From Streptomyces sp. CB01580 (GTDB taxonomy: Bacteria > Actinomycetota > Actinomycetes > Streptomycetales > Streptomycetaceae), in the NCBI RefSeq assembly GCF_001905795.1, contig NZ_LIXJ01000030.1, positions 1-64,000 on the forward strand: a DNA stretch of 64,000 nt, given 5' to 3'. Each line of letters opens with the position of its first letter. Positions within the stretch are counted from its first letter, which is position 1. Of this stretch, positions 17,537 through 24,530 are shown piece after piece. The position numbers and the translations under genes were made by a program. The notes beneath the pieces were generated by a model. That model made no database searches. It was not told where the DNA came from and worked only from the letters and a program-made list of their open reading frames with translations.

Positions 17537-18442
17537 GTGAAGCGGTGCGACCGTCTGAAGGAGATTCAGAGTCTCGATCCTGAACGGGACTTCCTGCGGA
17601 TCTATCGCATCACGGCGACCTACGAGTTTCCGTGGGACATCGCCCGCGCACTCGAACTCGCGCTGTACCGCACCTATGCCGTCCCCAGTATCGGCCGGCT
17701 CCTCGCCGAGACCGCCGAGCTGACCGAGCGGTCGCAGAAGCGCTACGACGACACCGCACTTCTCCTCGACACGGTCGTGGAACACGGTTTCGCCGACGAA
17801 GCGGGTCGGACGGCCATCCGCCGGATCAACCAGATGCACCGAAGCTACGACATCAGCAATGACGACATGCGCTACGTGCTGTGCACGTTCGTCGTCACGC
17901 CGAAGCGGTGGCTCGACGACTTCGGCTGGCGCCGGCTGTCGTCCCACGAACTGCGGGCGTGCGCCGTCTACTACCGGACACTCGGTGCCCACATGGGCAT
18001 CAAGGACCTGCCGGAGACGTACGAGGACTTCGAGCGCACCCTGGACGCCTACGAGGCCGAGCACTTCGGCTGGGACGAGGGCGGACGCCGCGTCTCCGAC
18101 GCCACGCTGGACCTGATGGGCTCCTGGTACCCGCGCCCCCTCGCGCCGGTCGCGCGGAAGGCGGCCCTCGCGCTCCTGGACGACTCGCTGCTCCGAGCGT
18201 TCAGGTACGAACGCCCCGGGCTGGTGGCCCGTGGGCTCACCCATGGCGCGCTCCGTCTGAGGGCGCGGGCCGTCCGGCTGCTGCCGCCGCGCACCGACCC
18301 GCACTACGCGCGACAGAACCCCGAGATCAAGGGGTACCCGAACGGCTACGAAGTCGCCCGGCTGGGGACGTTCCCCACTCCGGGCGTTCGCGGCTGTCCG
18401 GTTCCGCACGGTCGGCGCGCCGAAGCACCCGGGCAGGACTGA
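17537..18442 (+). CDS. MpaB-like oxygenase (DUF2236) family protein
   Basis: Encodes 301 aa from a GTG with a G-rich ribosome site. Its mostly helical sequence fits the DUF2236/MpaB family: FLRIYRITATYEFPWDIARA near the start, then QKRYDDTALLL, RINQMHRSYDISNDDMRYVL and YYRTLGAHMGIKDLP. Members include rubber oxygenase Lcp and MpaB; heme binding is known for some. The His in INQMHRSY and the Arg/His-rich segments are candidates for heme contacts, though this is inferred. The substrate is unknown. There is no signal peptide, unlike exported latex-clearing enzymes. Confidence 0.7.
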   Translation: MKRCDRLKEIQSLDPERDFLRIYRITATYEFPWDIARALELALYRTYAVPSIGRLLAETAELTERSQKRYDDTALLLDTVVEHGFADEAGRTAIRRINQMHRSYDISNDDMRYVLCTFVVTPKRWLDDFGWRRLSSHELRACAVYYRTLGAHMGIKDLPETYEDFERTLDAYEAEHFGWDEGGRRVSDATLDLMGSWYPRPLAPVARKAALALLDDSLLRAFRYERPGLVARGLTHGALRLRARAVRLLPPRTDPHYARQNPEIKGYPNGYEVARLGTFPTPGVRGCPVPHGRRAEAPGQD

Positions 18443-18547
18443 ACCGGAGAGGGGGACGGCGCCCCCGGTCGGCGTGCGTTCCCTCGCCCGTCGGCGCGTC
18501 CCCGGCGCGCACCTGAAGCCTGCGCGGTACGTATCGGCGCCTTCGTA

Positions 18548-18620
18548 CGGCGCGGGCGTCAAGACGCTCGTGCAGCGCGGGCGTCAAGGCGCTCGTACAG
18601 CGCGGGCGTCAGGCCGTATG
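18548..18620. repeat. 25-bp tandem repeat, about 2.9 copies
   Basis: Units at 18548-18572 and 18573-18597 differ at few positions, and a third, partial unit (from 18598) runs over the stop codon of the methyltransferase at 18609-18611. The unit contains GCGCGGGCGTCAAG and CGCTCGT. The unit length is not a multiple of three, so copy changes alter sequence beyond the stop. It fills the convergent gap between two genes. Confidence 0.7.
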
Positions 18621-19208
18621 CGTGGCGAGCGCGAGAAACCGGTCGTCCACGTCGGTGTAGGCGTCGAGTCGCCAACCGGAACGCGCCAGCATCGGACGGA
18701 GGTTGGCCTCGGCCCGCAGGTCGTCCTCCGTGAGCGGGCGGCCGTGGCGGGCCGCCAGAGCGGCGCGTCCGACGGGATGGAACAATGCCAGCCGCCCGCC
18801 CGGCCGCACCACCCGGGCCAGCTCGGCCAGATCCGGTCCGGGGTGCGCCAGATGGGAGATGAGACCGGCGGCGAACACTGCGTCGAGCGCCCCCGACCGC
18901 AACGGCAGACGGGCGACATCGGCGAGGAGCAGCAGCCCGCTGCGGTCACGGCCCGCCCGTACCGCCGACTCCAGCATCGCCGGTGTCAGATCCACGCCCA
19001 GGACCGTGCCGTCCGGTCCCACGGCCGTCCGCAGAGCGGGCAGTGCCCGCCCCGTGCCGCAGCCCGCGTCGAGGACCGCGTCACCGGAGCGCAGACCGAT
19101 AGCCTCGACGGCCGCGGCGTAGGCGGGCCCGTCATCGGGGAAACGGGCGTCCCAGCCCGCCGCGCGGGCCGTGAAGAACTCCTGGACATGTGCGTGGTCA
19201 CCGGACAT
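18609..19208 (-). CDS. Class I SAM-dependent methyltransferase
   Basis: The 199-aa protein starts MSGDHAHVQEFFTARAAGWD. Motif I AVLDAGCGTGRALPAL binds S-adenosylmethionine, GVDLTPAMLESA is motif post-I, and LDAVFAAGLISHLAHPGPDL is motif II-III. The fold and length match the small methyltransferase_11/UbiE-like group. The substrate cannot be inferred. Tandem hairpins upstream insulate it from terD, and a tandem repeat covers its stop codon. Confidence 0.82.
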   Translation of the reverse strand: MSGDHAHVQEFFTARAAGWDARFPDDGPAYAAAVEAIGLRSGDAVLDAGCGTGRALPALRTAVGPDGTVLGVDLTPAMLESAVRAGRDRSGLLLLADVARLPLRSGALDAVFAAGLISHLAHPGPDLAELARVVRPGGRLALFHPVGRAALAARHGRPLTEDDLRAEANLRPMLARSGWRLDAYTDVDDRFLALATHTA

Positions 19209-19322
19209 GTCAAAATGATCGCGCAATCGCCGCGGGAGCGGAACACGGCACCACGCCGACGCCCCTCCGCGACGCGGCCCACGGCACGTGGCCCCGCGGC
19301 CCACGGCCGGTACCGGCGTCGT

Positions 19323-19393
19323 GGCCTCGCCAGGAGCGGCACCTGGCGAGGCCGACCACTCTCCCCGAACCCGCGGAGGGTCGGGGAGAGTGG
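19323..19393. terminator. Two tandem perfect hairpins
   Basis: GGCCTCGCCAGG (19323-19334) pairs perfectly with 19342-19353, and CCACTCTCCCCGA (19356-19368) with 19381-19393. The pair lies just downstream of the terD stop on the minus strand, before the methyltransferase promoter. Strong terminators in Streptomyces often lack U-tracts. Confidence 0.75.
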
Positions 19394-19431
19394 CCGGGTG
19401 CGGGTTCAGCGGGCGCGAACGGCCTGCGGAA

Positions 19432-20007
19432 TCAGACGTTGACTCCGTAGTCGGACGCGATTCCGGCGAGCCCCGAAGCGTAGCCCTGGCCGACCGCTCG
19501 GAACTTCCACTCCGCGCCGTGCCGGTAGAGCTCGCCGAAGACCATGGCGGTCTCGGTCGAGGCGTCCTCACTGAGGTCGTAGCGCGCGAGCTCGACGCCG
19601 TTCGACCGGTTCACCACGCGAATGAAGGCGTTGCGGACCTGGCCGAAGCTCTGGCCGCGGCTCTGGGCCTCATGGATGGAGACCGGGAAGACGATCTTGG
19701 CGACATCGGCGGGCACGGCGGACAGGTCCACATTGATGGACTCGTCGTCGCCCTCGCCCTCCCCGGTCAGGTTGTCACCGGTGTGCTGGACCGAACCGTC
19801 GGGGCTCGTCAGGTTGTTGTAGAAGACGAAGTGCAGGTCGGAGAGGACCTTCCCGGTCTGCGAGCACAGCAGCGCACTCGCGTCCAGGTCATGGTCGGCG
19901 CCCGTGGTCGTGCGCACGTCCCAGCCCAGACCGACCGTCACCGCGGTCAGGCCGGGTGCCTCCTTCGACAAGGAGACATTGCCGCCCTTGGCCAGGCTCA
20001 CACCCAT
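19432..20007 (-). CDS. terD: TerD-family protein
   Basis: Encodes 191 aa beginning MGVSLAKGGNVSLSKEAPGL, the classical TerD start. GGAGG sits 6 bases before this ATG; an ATG two codons earlier is too close to it. Visible features are LGWDVRTTTGADHDLDASAL and GDNLTGEGEGDDESINVDL, acidic segments that bind calcium in TerD structures, and FPVSIHEAQSRGQSFGQVRN. TerD proteins are cytosolic and linked to tellurite resistance and stress or differentiation in Streptomyces. No other ter genes are next to it, so it is a stand-alone copy. Confidence 0.92.
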   Translation of the reverse strand: MGVSLAKGGNVSLSKEAPGLTAVTVGLGWDVRTTTGADHDLDASALLCSQTGKVLSDLHFVFYNNLTSPDGSVQHTGDNLTGEGEGDDESINVDLSAVPADVAKIVFPVSIHEAQSRGQSFGQVRNAFIRVVNRSNGVELARYDLSEDASTETAMVFGELYRHGAEWKFRAVGQGYASGLAGIASDYGVNV

Positions 20008-20480
20008 GAACATCCTCCAGTGGTACAGCGCTTCAGCGATCAGTGATCAGCGCGTCGTCTGTCGTCACCAGGGTGAACGCCGAGGACGACCTCATGGTTC
20101 CCATAATTGCGCAATTCCTGAAGTGATGTCTGGGGAGCGGGGTCCGTCGTTCCGTCCGCCTCCGCGCATGGCCGGGCGTGGCGTCCTTCCCGGCAGCGGG
20201 GACCGTCAGGAAGGACGCCACGAGCACCACGGTCCAACGGTGCGGGCGAGGCGGGCAGTTGTGTGGCATGAGAGAACTGCGTTTCAGTGCCGCGTTTCGG
20301 CCGGTGTTTGCGCTCGTAGTTCCCGGGAAGTGCTTCTGGCTGATTGTGGGCAGGTCCGGTGATCCATTCGAACAACGGCACTCGCTACATTGCGCAACTG
20401 TAAAACCACAGGATGGTGGCGCGCGTCTTCCTCGACGGAAGGCAGGTGTTCCTCCTGGAACCGGACGAACGGGGTGGCCG
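20008..20480. promoter_or_regulatory. Divergent region between terD and LCP gene, with palindrome
   Basis: No gene is supported in these 473 bases. A perfect 12-bp palindrome AATTGCGCAATT lies at 20105-20116, about 100 bp upstream of terD, and a related ATTGCGCAACTG occurs at 20391, about 90 bp before the LCP start. The shared ATTGCGCAA core upstream of both divergent genes suggests a common regulator, but this is inference. Confidence 0.35.
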
Positions 20481-21971
20481 ATGACAACACATGGCAAGGC
20501 GGCGACGGGCCGGTCGCGGGTCGGACGCCTGAGGCGGACGGCCGTGACCGGACTGTCCTTTCTCGTGCTGCTCGTCTCGGGCGTCGGGTGGGTGTACCTG
20601 AAACTGAACGGCGGCATCGACACCTTCAGCGCGGACGGGCTCTCCGGGGACCGGCCGCCCGGTTCGTCGATGGGCCAGAACGTCCTGGTCATCGGATCGG
20701 ATTCGCGTGCGGGAGGCAACAGCGAACTGGGCGGTGGCACGGGCGCGGTGGGGCGCTCCGACACCGCCTTCCTCCTCCATGTGTACGGCGACCGCAAGCA
20801 CGCCGTCGCCGTGTCGATCCCCCGTGACTCCCTGGTCGAGATCCCGGCGTGCAGACTTCCGGGAGGCGCGTGGACCGCCCCGAAGCACGGCGCCATGTTC
20901 AACGCGGCGTTCTCGGTGGGAGAGACCGCCGAGGGCAACCCCGCCTGTACCCAGAACACCGTCGAACGCCTCACCGGCCTGCGTGTCGACCACACCGTCG
21001 TCGTCGACTTCGCCGGCTTCTCCGCGCTCACCTCGGCGGTCGGAGGCGTGCCCGTCTGCCTGCCCCACGACATCCATCAGCGCGACCTCAGCCCGAAACT
21101 GCCCACCCGGGGGGCGCGGATCTTCGCGAAGGGTCCGCAGACCGTCTCCGGGCAGCGGGCACTCGACTACGTCCGGCTGCGGCACGGCATCGGTGACGGC
21201 TCGGACCTCGGGCGCATCAAGCGTCAGCAGGCTTTCGTCGCCTCGCTCATCAAGGAGGTCAAGTCGCGCGGCATGAACCCGACCACGCTTCTGCCCCTCG
21301 CCGACGCGGCCACCGATGCGCTGACCGTCGACCCCGGGCTCGGATCGGCCGACCGGCTGCTCGCCTTCGCCATGTCGATGAAGAACGTCGACCTGCACAA
21401 CACCAAGTTCGTGACCGTCCCGTGGCGCTACGAGGGTGCTCGCGTCGCGATCGTCGAGTCCGACGCCGACGCCCTCTGGGCCGCGTTGAAGGCTGACCGC
21501 ACGGTCGACGGCAAGGACGCCAGCGGCAGACGGTCCGCCGAGCGCGACCGGACCGACGGCGACAGCGCCCCGTCCGCTGCCGCCGACCCGCTCCTGGGGA
21601 AGGGCATCAGTCTCGCCGTCTACAACGGCACCACGGTCACCGGGCTCGCGGCCCGGGCCGCCGACCTCCTGCGCTCCCGGGGGTTCACCGTCACCACCGC
21701 GGCCACGGCGAGCCGTCAGGACCACGTCTCGACGGTCGTCGAATACGGACCGGGCCTGCGGAACGACGCCGAGAAGGCCGCTCGGCTCCTGCCCGGAGCC
21801 AGGACGGATGCGTCCGACTCGGCCGGAATCCGCGTCGTCCTCGGCAGCTCCTACACCGAGGACTCGTCGGCCACGACCGGGGGAACGGCTCCTTCCGCGG
21901 TGCCGCCCGCTGTCGCCGACGAGGCCCGCTCGGCGGACGACGACCCGTGCGCCGACGTCCCGCAGGGGTGA
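20481..21971 (+). CDS. LytR-CpsA-Psr (LCP) family glycopolymer transferase
   Basis: Encodes 496 aa. A basic N-terminus and one transmembrane helix (about 20-42) place the rest outside. The LCP domain shows VLVIGSDSRAG, SDTAFLLHVYGDRKHAVAVS, IPRDSLVEIP and YVRLRHGIGDGSDLGRIKRQ, containing the Asp/Arg residues that bind lipid pyrophosphate and magnesium. A LytR_C domain follows at about 375-460 (ISLAVYNGTTVTGLAARAAD). LCP enzymes move glycopolymers such as teichoic acids or arabinogalactan from lipid carriers to peptidoglycan. The C-terminal 35 residues are low complexity. It is monocistronic. Confidence 0.92.
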   Translation: MTTHGKAATGRSRVGRLRRTAVTGLSFLVLLVSGVGWVYLKLNGGIDTFSADGLSGDRPPGSSMGQNVLVIGSDSRAGGNSELGGGTGAVGRSDTAFLLHVYGDRKHAVAVSIPRDSLVEIPACRLPGGAWTAPKHGAMFNAAFSVGETAEGNPACTQNTVERLTGLRVDHTVVVDFAGFSALTSAVGGVPVCLPHDIHQRDLSPKLPTRGARIFAKGPQTVSGQRALDYVRLRHGIGDGSDLGRIKRQQAFVASLIKEVKSRGMNPTTLLPLADAATDALTVDPGLGSADRLLAFAMSMKNVDLHNTKFVTVPWRYEGARVAIVESDADALWAALKADRTVDGKDASGRRSAERDRTDGDSAPSAAADPLLGKGISLAVYNGTTVTGLAARAADLLRSRGFTVTTAATASRQDHVSTVVEYGPGLRNDAEKAARLLPGARTDASDSAGIRVVLGSSYTEDSSATTGGTAPSAVPPAVADEARSADDDPCADVPQG

Positions 21972-22136
21972 GTGGTGCGGGCCCGGTGGACAGTGCCTCT
22001 TTTACCAGCCGTCACGGAGTCGAGGCGCTGGGACCCGGCCACGTGACCGAGTAGTGCTTGCCCGTTCGTGACCAGTGCGCAAGGCTTACGCGAAACGCGG
22101 GGCACGGGGAACGCATGAGCGGGGAGGAAAGGGCAC

Positions 22137-22550
22137 ATGGCGCTGGACAAGGAACTCGACTGGCTCCTTGACGATCTCACGAACAGGGTCGGGCACATAC
22201 GGCATGCGCTGGTGCTGTCGAACGACGGACTCGTGACCGGGGCGAGCACGGGGCTCGCGCGTGAGGACGCGGAACATCTCGCCGCGGTCTCGTCGGGGCT
22301 CCACAGCCTCGCCCGTGGTTCGGGGCGCCACTTCCGTGCGGGGAGGGCCCGGCAGACCATGGTGGAGTTCGACGAGGCGCTGTTGTTCGTGACGGCCGCC
22401 GGCGAGGGAAGCTGCCTGTGCGTGCTGAGTGCGGCCGACGCCGACGTGGGCCAGGTCGCCTACGAGATGACCCTGCTCGTCAACAGGGTCGGTGAACACC
22501 TCGGCGTCGCCGCGCGCCAGGACGGGGACGAGGAGGAGGACCGGGCCTGA
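22137..22550 (+). CDS. Roadblock/LC7-domain protein
   Basis: Encodes 137 aa starting MALDKELDWLLDDLTNRVGH with a GGGAGG-type site. The whole protein is one roadblock/LC7 domain (HALVLSNDGLVTGAST, GLHSLARGSGRHF, QTMVEFDEALLFVTAAGEGS, LCVLSAADADVGQVAYEMTL). In Streptomyces these usually form CvnB of conservon operons with a histidine kinase, DUF742 and a small GTPase. None of those neighbours is present, so this is an orphan copy that may regulate a distant GTPase, or be a solitary relative. Confidence 0.9.
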   Translation: MALDKELDWLLDDLTNRVGHIRHALVLSNDGLVTGASTGLAREDAEHLAAVSSGLHSLARGSGRHFRAGRARQTMVEFDEALLFVTAAGEGSCLCVLSAADADVGQVAYEMTLLVNRVGEHLGVAARQDGDEEEDRA

Positions 22551-22598
22551 TCCGCACGGGAGTTTTCCACAGGCCGCGCGGGTGTGCCGCCTCCGGAG

Positions 22599-22618
22599 TA
22601 CTCTGATCACAGAGAGTA
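22599..22618. promoter_or_regulatory. Inverted repeat before the DUF6397-like gene
   Basis: TACTCT (22599-22604) and AGAGTA (22613-22618) form an inverted repeat with an 8-bp spacer containing GATCAC, 22 bp before the start codon. It is AT-richer than its surroundings and overlaps the likely promoter or leader, so it may be an operator. Confidence 0.35.
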
Positions 22619-22639
22619 ATCAACCGGAGGGGGGATGTC

Positions 22640-23794
22640 ATGACGGTTGCCGGGGTTGTGGGTGTGGAGACCGCGAACACGATGGCTGTGAGCACGGCGG
22701 CTCGCGAACTCCACTTGAAGCGCGGCGAGTTCATCATCGCCGTGCATCTGGGCCTGGTGCGTGTGTCGACGCAGCGGGGTGAGGGCAGTCCGCGGGTCCA
22801 CCGTGAGGAGATCGAACGGCTGCGGGCGCGGGACGGGTTCCCTGACGTGCTGAGGGAAAGGGTGCGCGCAGTCGGTACGGCGGAGGGGGCCCGCCTGATC
22901 GGGGTCAGCGCGGGCCGTTTCGCCAAATTGGCCCGCGCGGGGTGCTTCACGCCGATCACGTTCTACCTGAACCGCTATCGAGCGGTGGTCTGGCTCTATC
23001 TGGCCGAGGAACTCGCCGGGTTCGCGGCGCGCGAGCCCCTGCTCCTCACGGGACGGAGCCCGGCCTGGGTGCGCGATCGGCTTGAGGGCGGCGCGGACCA
23101 GCGGGCACGCAATTGGCGTGTGCGGCGCGTCGAGCGGCTGATGGCACTGACCGACGATCCCTGGGCCCGTGCGGCCGTGCTGGCCGGCACGCTGGATCCT
23201 CTGCGAGTGGCGGAGCTGATCGACGAACCGTCCGAGCGGGCCCACCTTGCCGGGATCCGGCCCGAACCGGTCCTCGCGCCGACGGTGCCGCCTCACGCAC
23301 AGGACACGATGGCGCGTCTGATGCGGGCTGAGGAACCGGAGGAGGCGTTGCGACGGCAGGCCGACCTGATCGCGGAGGTGGACCGCGCCAGAAGGATCCG
23401 GCCGGTTCCACGGACGGATGCCGACTGTCGAGGCCATGGCCCCGGACACCGTCTCGCCGACGCGGACGAGCAGGGGCCGGGGCGAAGGACGGCCACCACG
23501 GACCAGTCAGTTCAGGCCATCCGACCCGCTCTGGAGACCGAGAGTGACACCAACACCAACACCAACACCGGGGCCGGGCCCGCCCGCGCTCCTGCCTTCC
23601 CGCTCACGCCCGCACCCCTGGCTGCTTCCGCGACCGACTCGCTCGGCACCTCGAAACGGAAACGGAAACGGGAACGGGAGCGGAGGCACGTGCCCGAGCG
23701 GGTATCCGGCACGACGGCAAGGGCCACGAGCGTGCGCGCGGTGCTCGCCCGGCTGAGGCTGCGCGGGCTCACATCGCGGCGCCCCCACAGGTAA
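22640..23794 (+). CDS. DUF6397-like protein with repeat-rich tail
   Basis: Encodes 384 aa behind a GGAGGGGGG ribosome site. The N-terminal half looks folded and helical with DNA-binding-like segments (NTMAVSTAARELHLKRGEF, RLIGVSAGRFAKLARAGCF, NRYRAVVWLYLAEELAGFA) and fits a conserved Streptomyces family I recall as DUF6397. From about residue 265 it is low complexity: hexanucleotide repeats at 23547-23569 encode TNTNTNT, and a second purine repeat at 23653-23681 encodes KRKRKRERERR. The tail is strongly basic. Function unknown; helix-turn-helix-like segments suggest nucleic-acid binding. Confidence 0.75.
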   Translation: MTVAGVVGVETANTMAVSTAARELHLKRGEFIIAVHLGLVRVSTQRGEGSPRVHREEIERLRARDGFPDVLRERVRAVGTAEGARLIGVSAGRFAKLARAGCFTPITFYLNRYRAVVWLYLAEELAGFAAREPLLLTGRSPAWVRDRLEGGADQRARNWRVRRVERLMALTDDPWARAAVLAGTLDPLRVAELIDEPSERAHLAGIRPEPVLAPTVPPHAQDTMARLMRAEEPEEALRRQADLIAEVDRARRIRPVPRTDADCRGHGPGHRLADADEQGPGRRTATTDQSVQAIRPALETESDTNTNTNTGAGPARAPAFPLTPAPLAASATDSLGTSKRKRKRERERRHVPERVSGTTARATSVRAVLARLRLRGLTSRRPHR

Positions 23795-23834
23795 TCGACT
23801 CGTGCCCGGGGCCCGGCAACGACATCCTGTCTCC

Positions 23835-24323
23835 ATGCTGATCAGAGATGCCACTGCCGAGGACTGGCCCGCCATCTGGCCGTTCTTCCACGACATCGTG
23901 GCCGCGGGCGAGACCTACACCTACCCGCTCGACCTCGGCGAGGACGACGCCCGCTCGTGGTGGCTTCTCACCCGGCCGAATCGCACGGTCGTCGCGGTCG
24001 GCGACGACGGGACGATCCTCGGCACGGCCAAGATGAACAACAATCACATGGGCAACGGCTCGCACATCGCCAGTGCCAGTTACATGGTCGACCCCCGATA
24101 CTCCGGACAGGGAGTCGGCCGGGCGCTGTGCGTCCACACACTGGACTGGGCCCGTTCATCGGGCTTCCGGGCCATGCAGTTCAACGCGGTGGTCGAGACG
24201 AACACCCATGCCGTCCGGCTCTATCGCTCGCTCGGTTTCGAGATCCTCGGCACCCTGCCCGAGGGGTTCAGGCATCCCGCACAAGGGTTCGTCGGGCTGC
24301 ACGTCATGTACCGCCGCCTCTGA
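23835..24323 (+). CDS. GNAT-family N-acetyltransferase
   Basis: The 162-aa protein starting MLIRDATAEDWPAIWPFFHD is a single GNAT domain. The acetyl-CoA binding motif A is ASYMVDPRYSGQGVGRALCV, with QGVGRA as the Q/RxxGxG/A signature, and motif B is NTHAVRLYRSLGFEILGTLP. The N-terminal region resembles phosphinothricin-type acetyltransferases. The substrate is unknown. An upstream in-frame start at 23802 is less likely because it adds residues with no family match. It is convergent with the signalling protein downstream. Confidence 0.87.
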   Translation: MLIRDATAEDWPAIWPFFHDIVAAGETYTYPLDLGEDDARSWWLLTRPNRTVVAVGDDGTILGTAKMNNNHMGNGSHIASASYMVDPRYSGQGVGRALCVHTLDWARSSGFRAMQFNAVVETNTHAVRLYRSLGFEILGTLPEGFRHPAQGFVGLHVMYRRL

Positions 24324-24396
24324 AGCCCCGGTTGTCGCAGGAGTCGGTGTGGCGGTTCCGCCCACTGCCGGCGGCGGGAGGGTGTGGTTCGGGCGG

Positions 24397-24415
24397 GGGC
24401 CGCACCGTGCGGCCC
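24397..24415. terminator. Short GC hairpin in a convergent gap
   Basis: GGGCCGCAC and GTGCGGCCC (24397-24415) are perfect inverted repeats around a single base, embedded in a GC-rich run between convergent genes ending at 24323 and 24531. It is a plausible bidirectional terminator. Confidence 0.5.
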
Positions 24416-24530
24416 TGACGCCCCCGTGGTCCCGGTGCTGTCCACGGGCCCACACCGCCGTGCTGGGACGATCGGCCGGGGCGCCGCGTCCCATGAGAGA
24501 CGGACCACCCGCTGCTGTGCACCCGTCACG

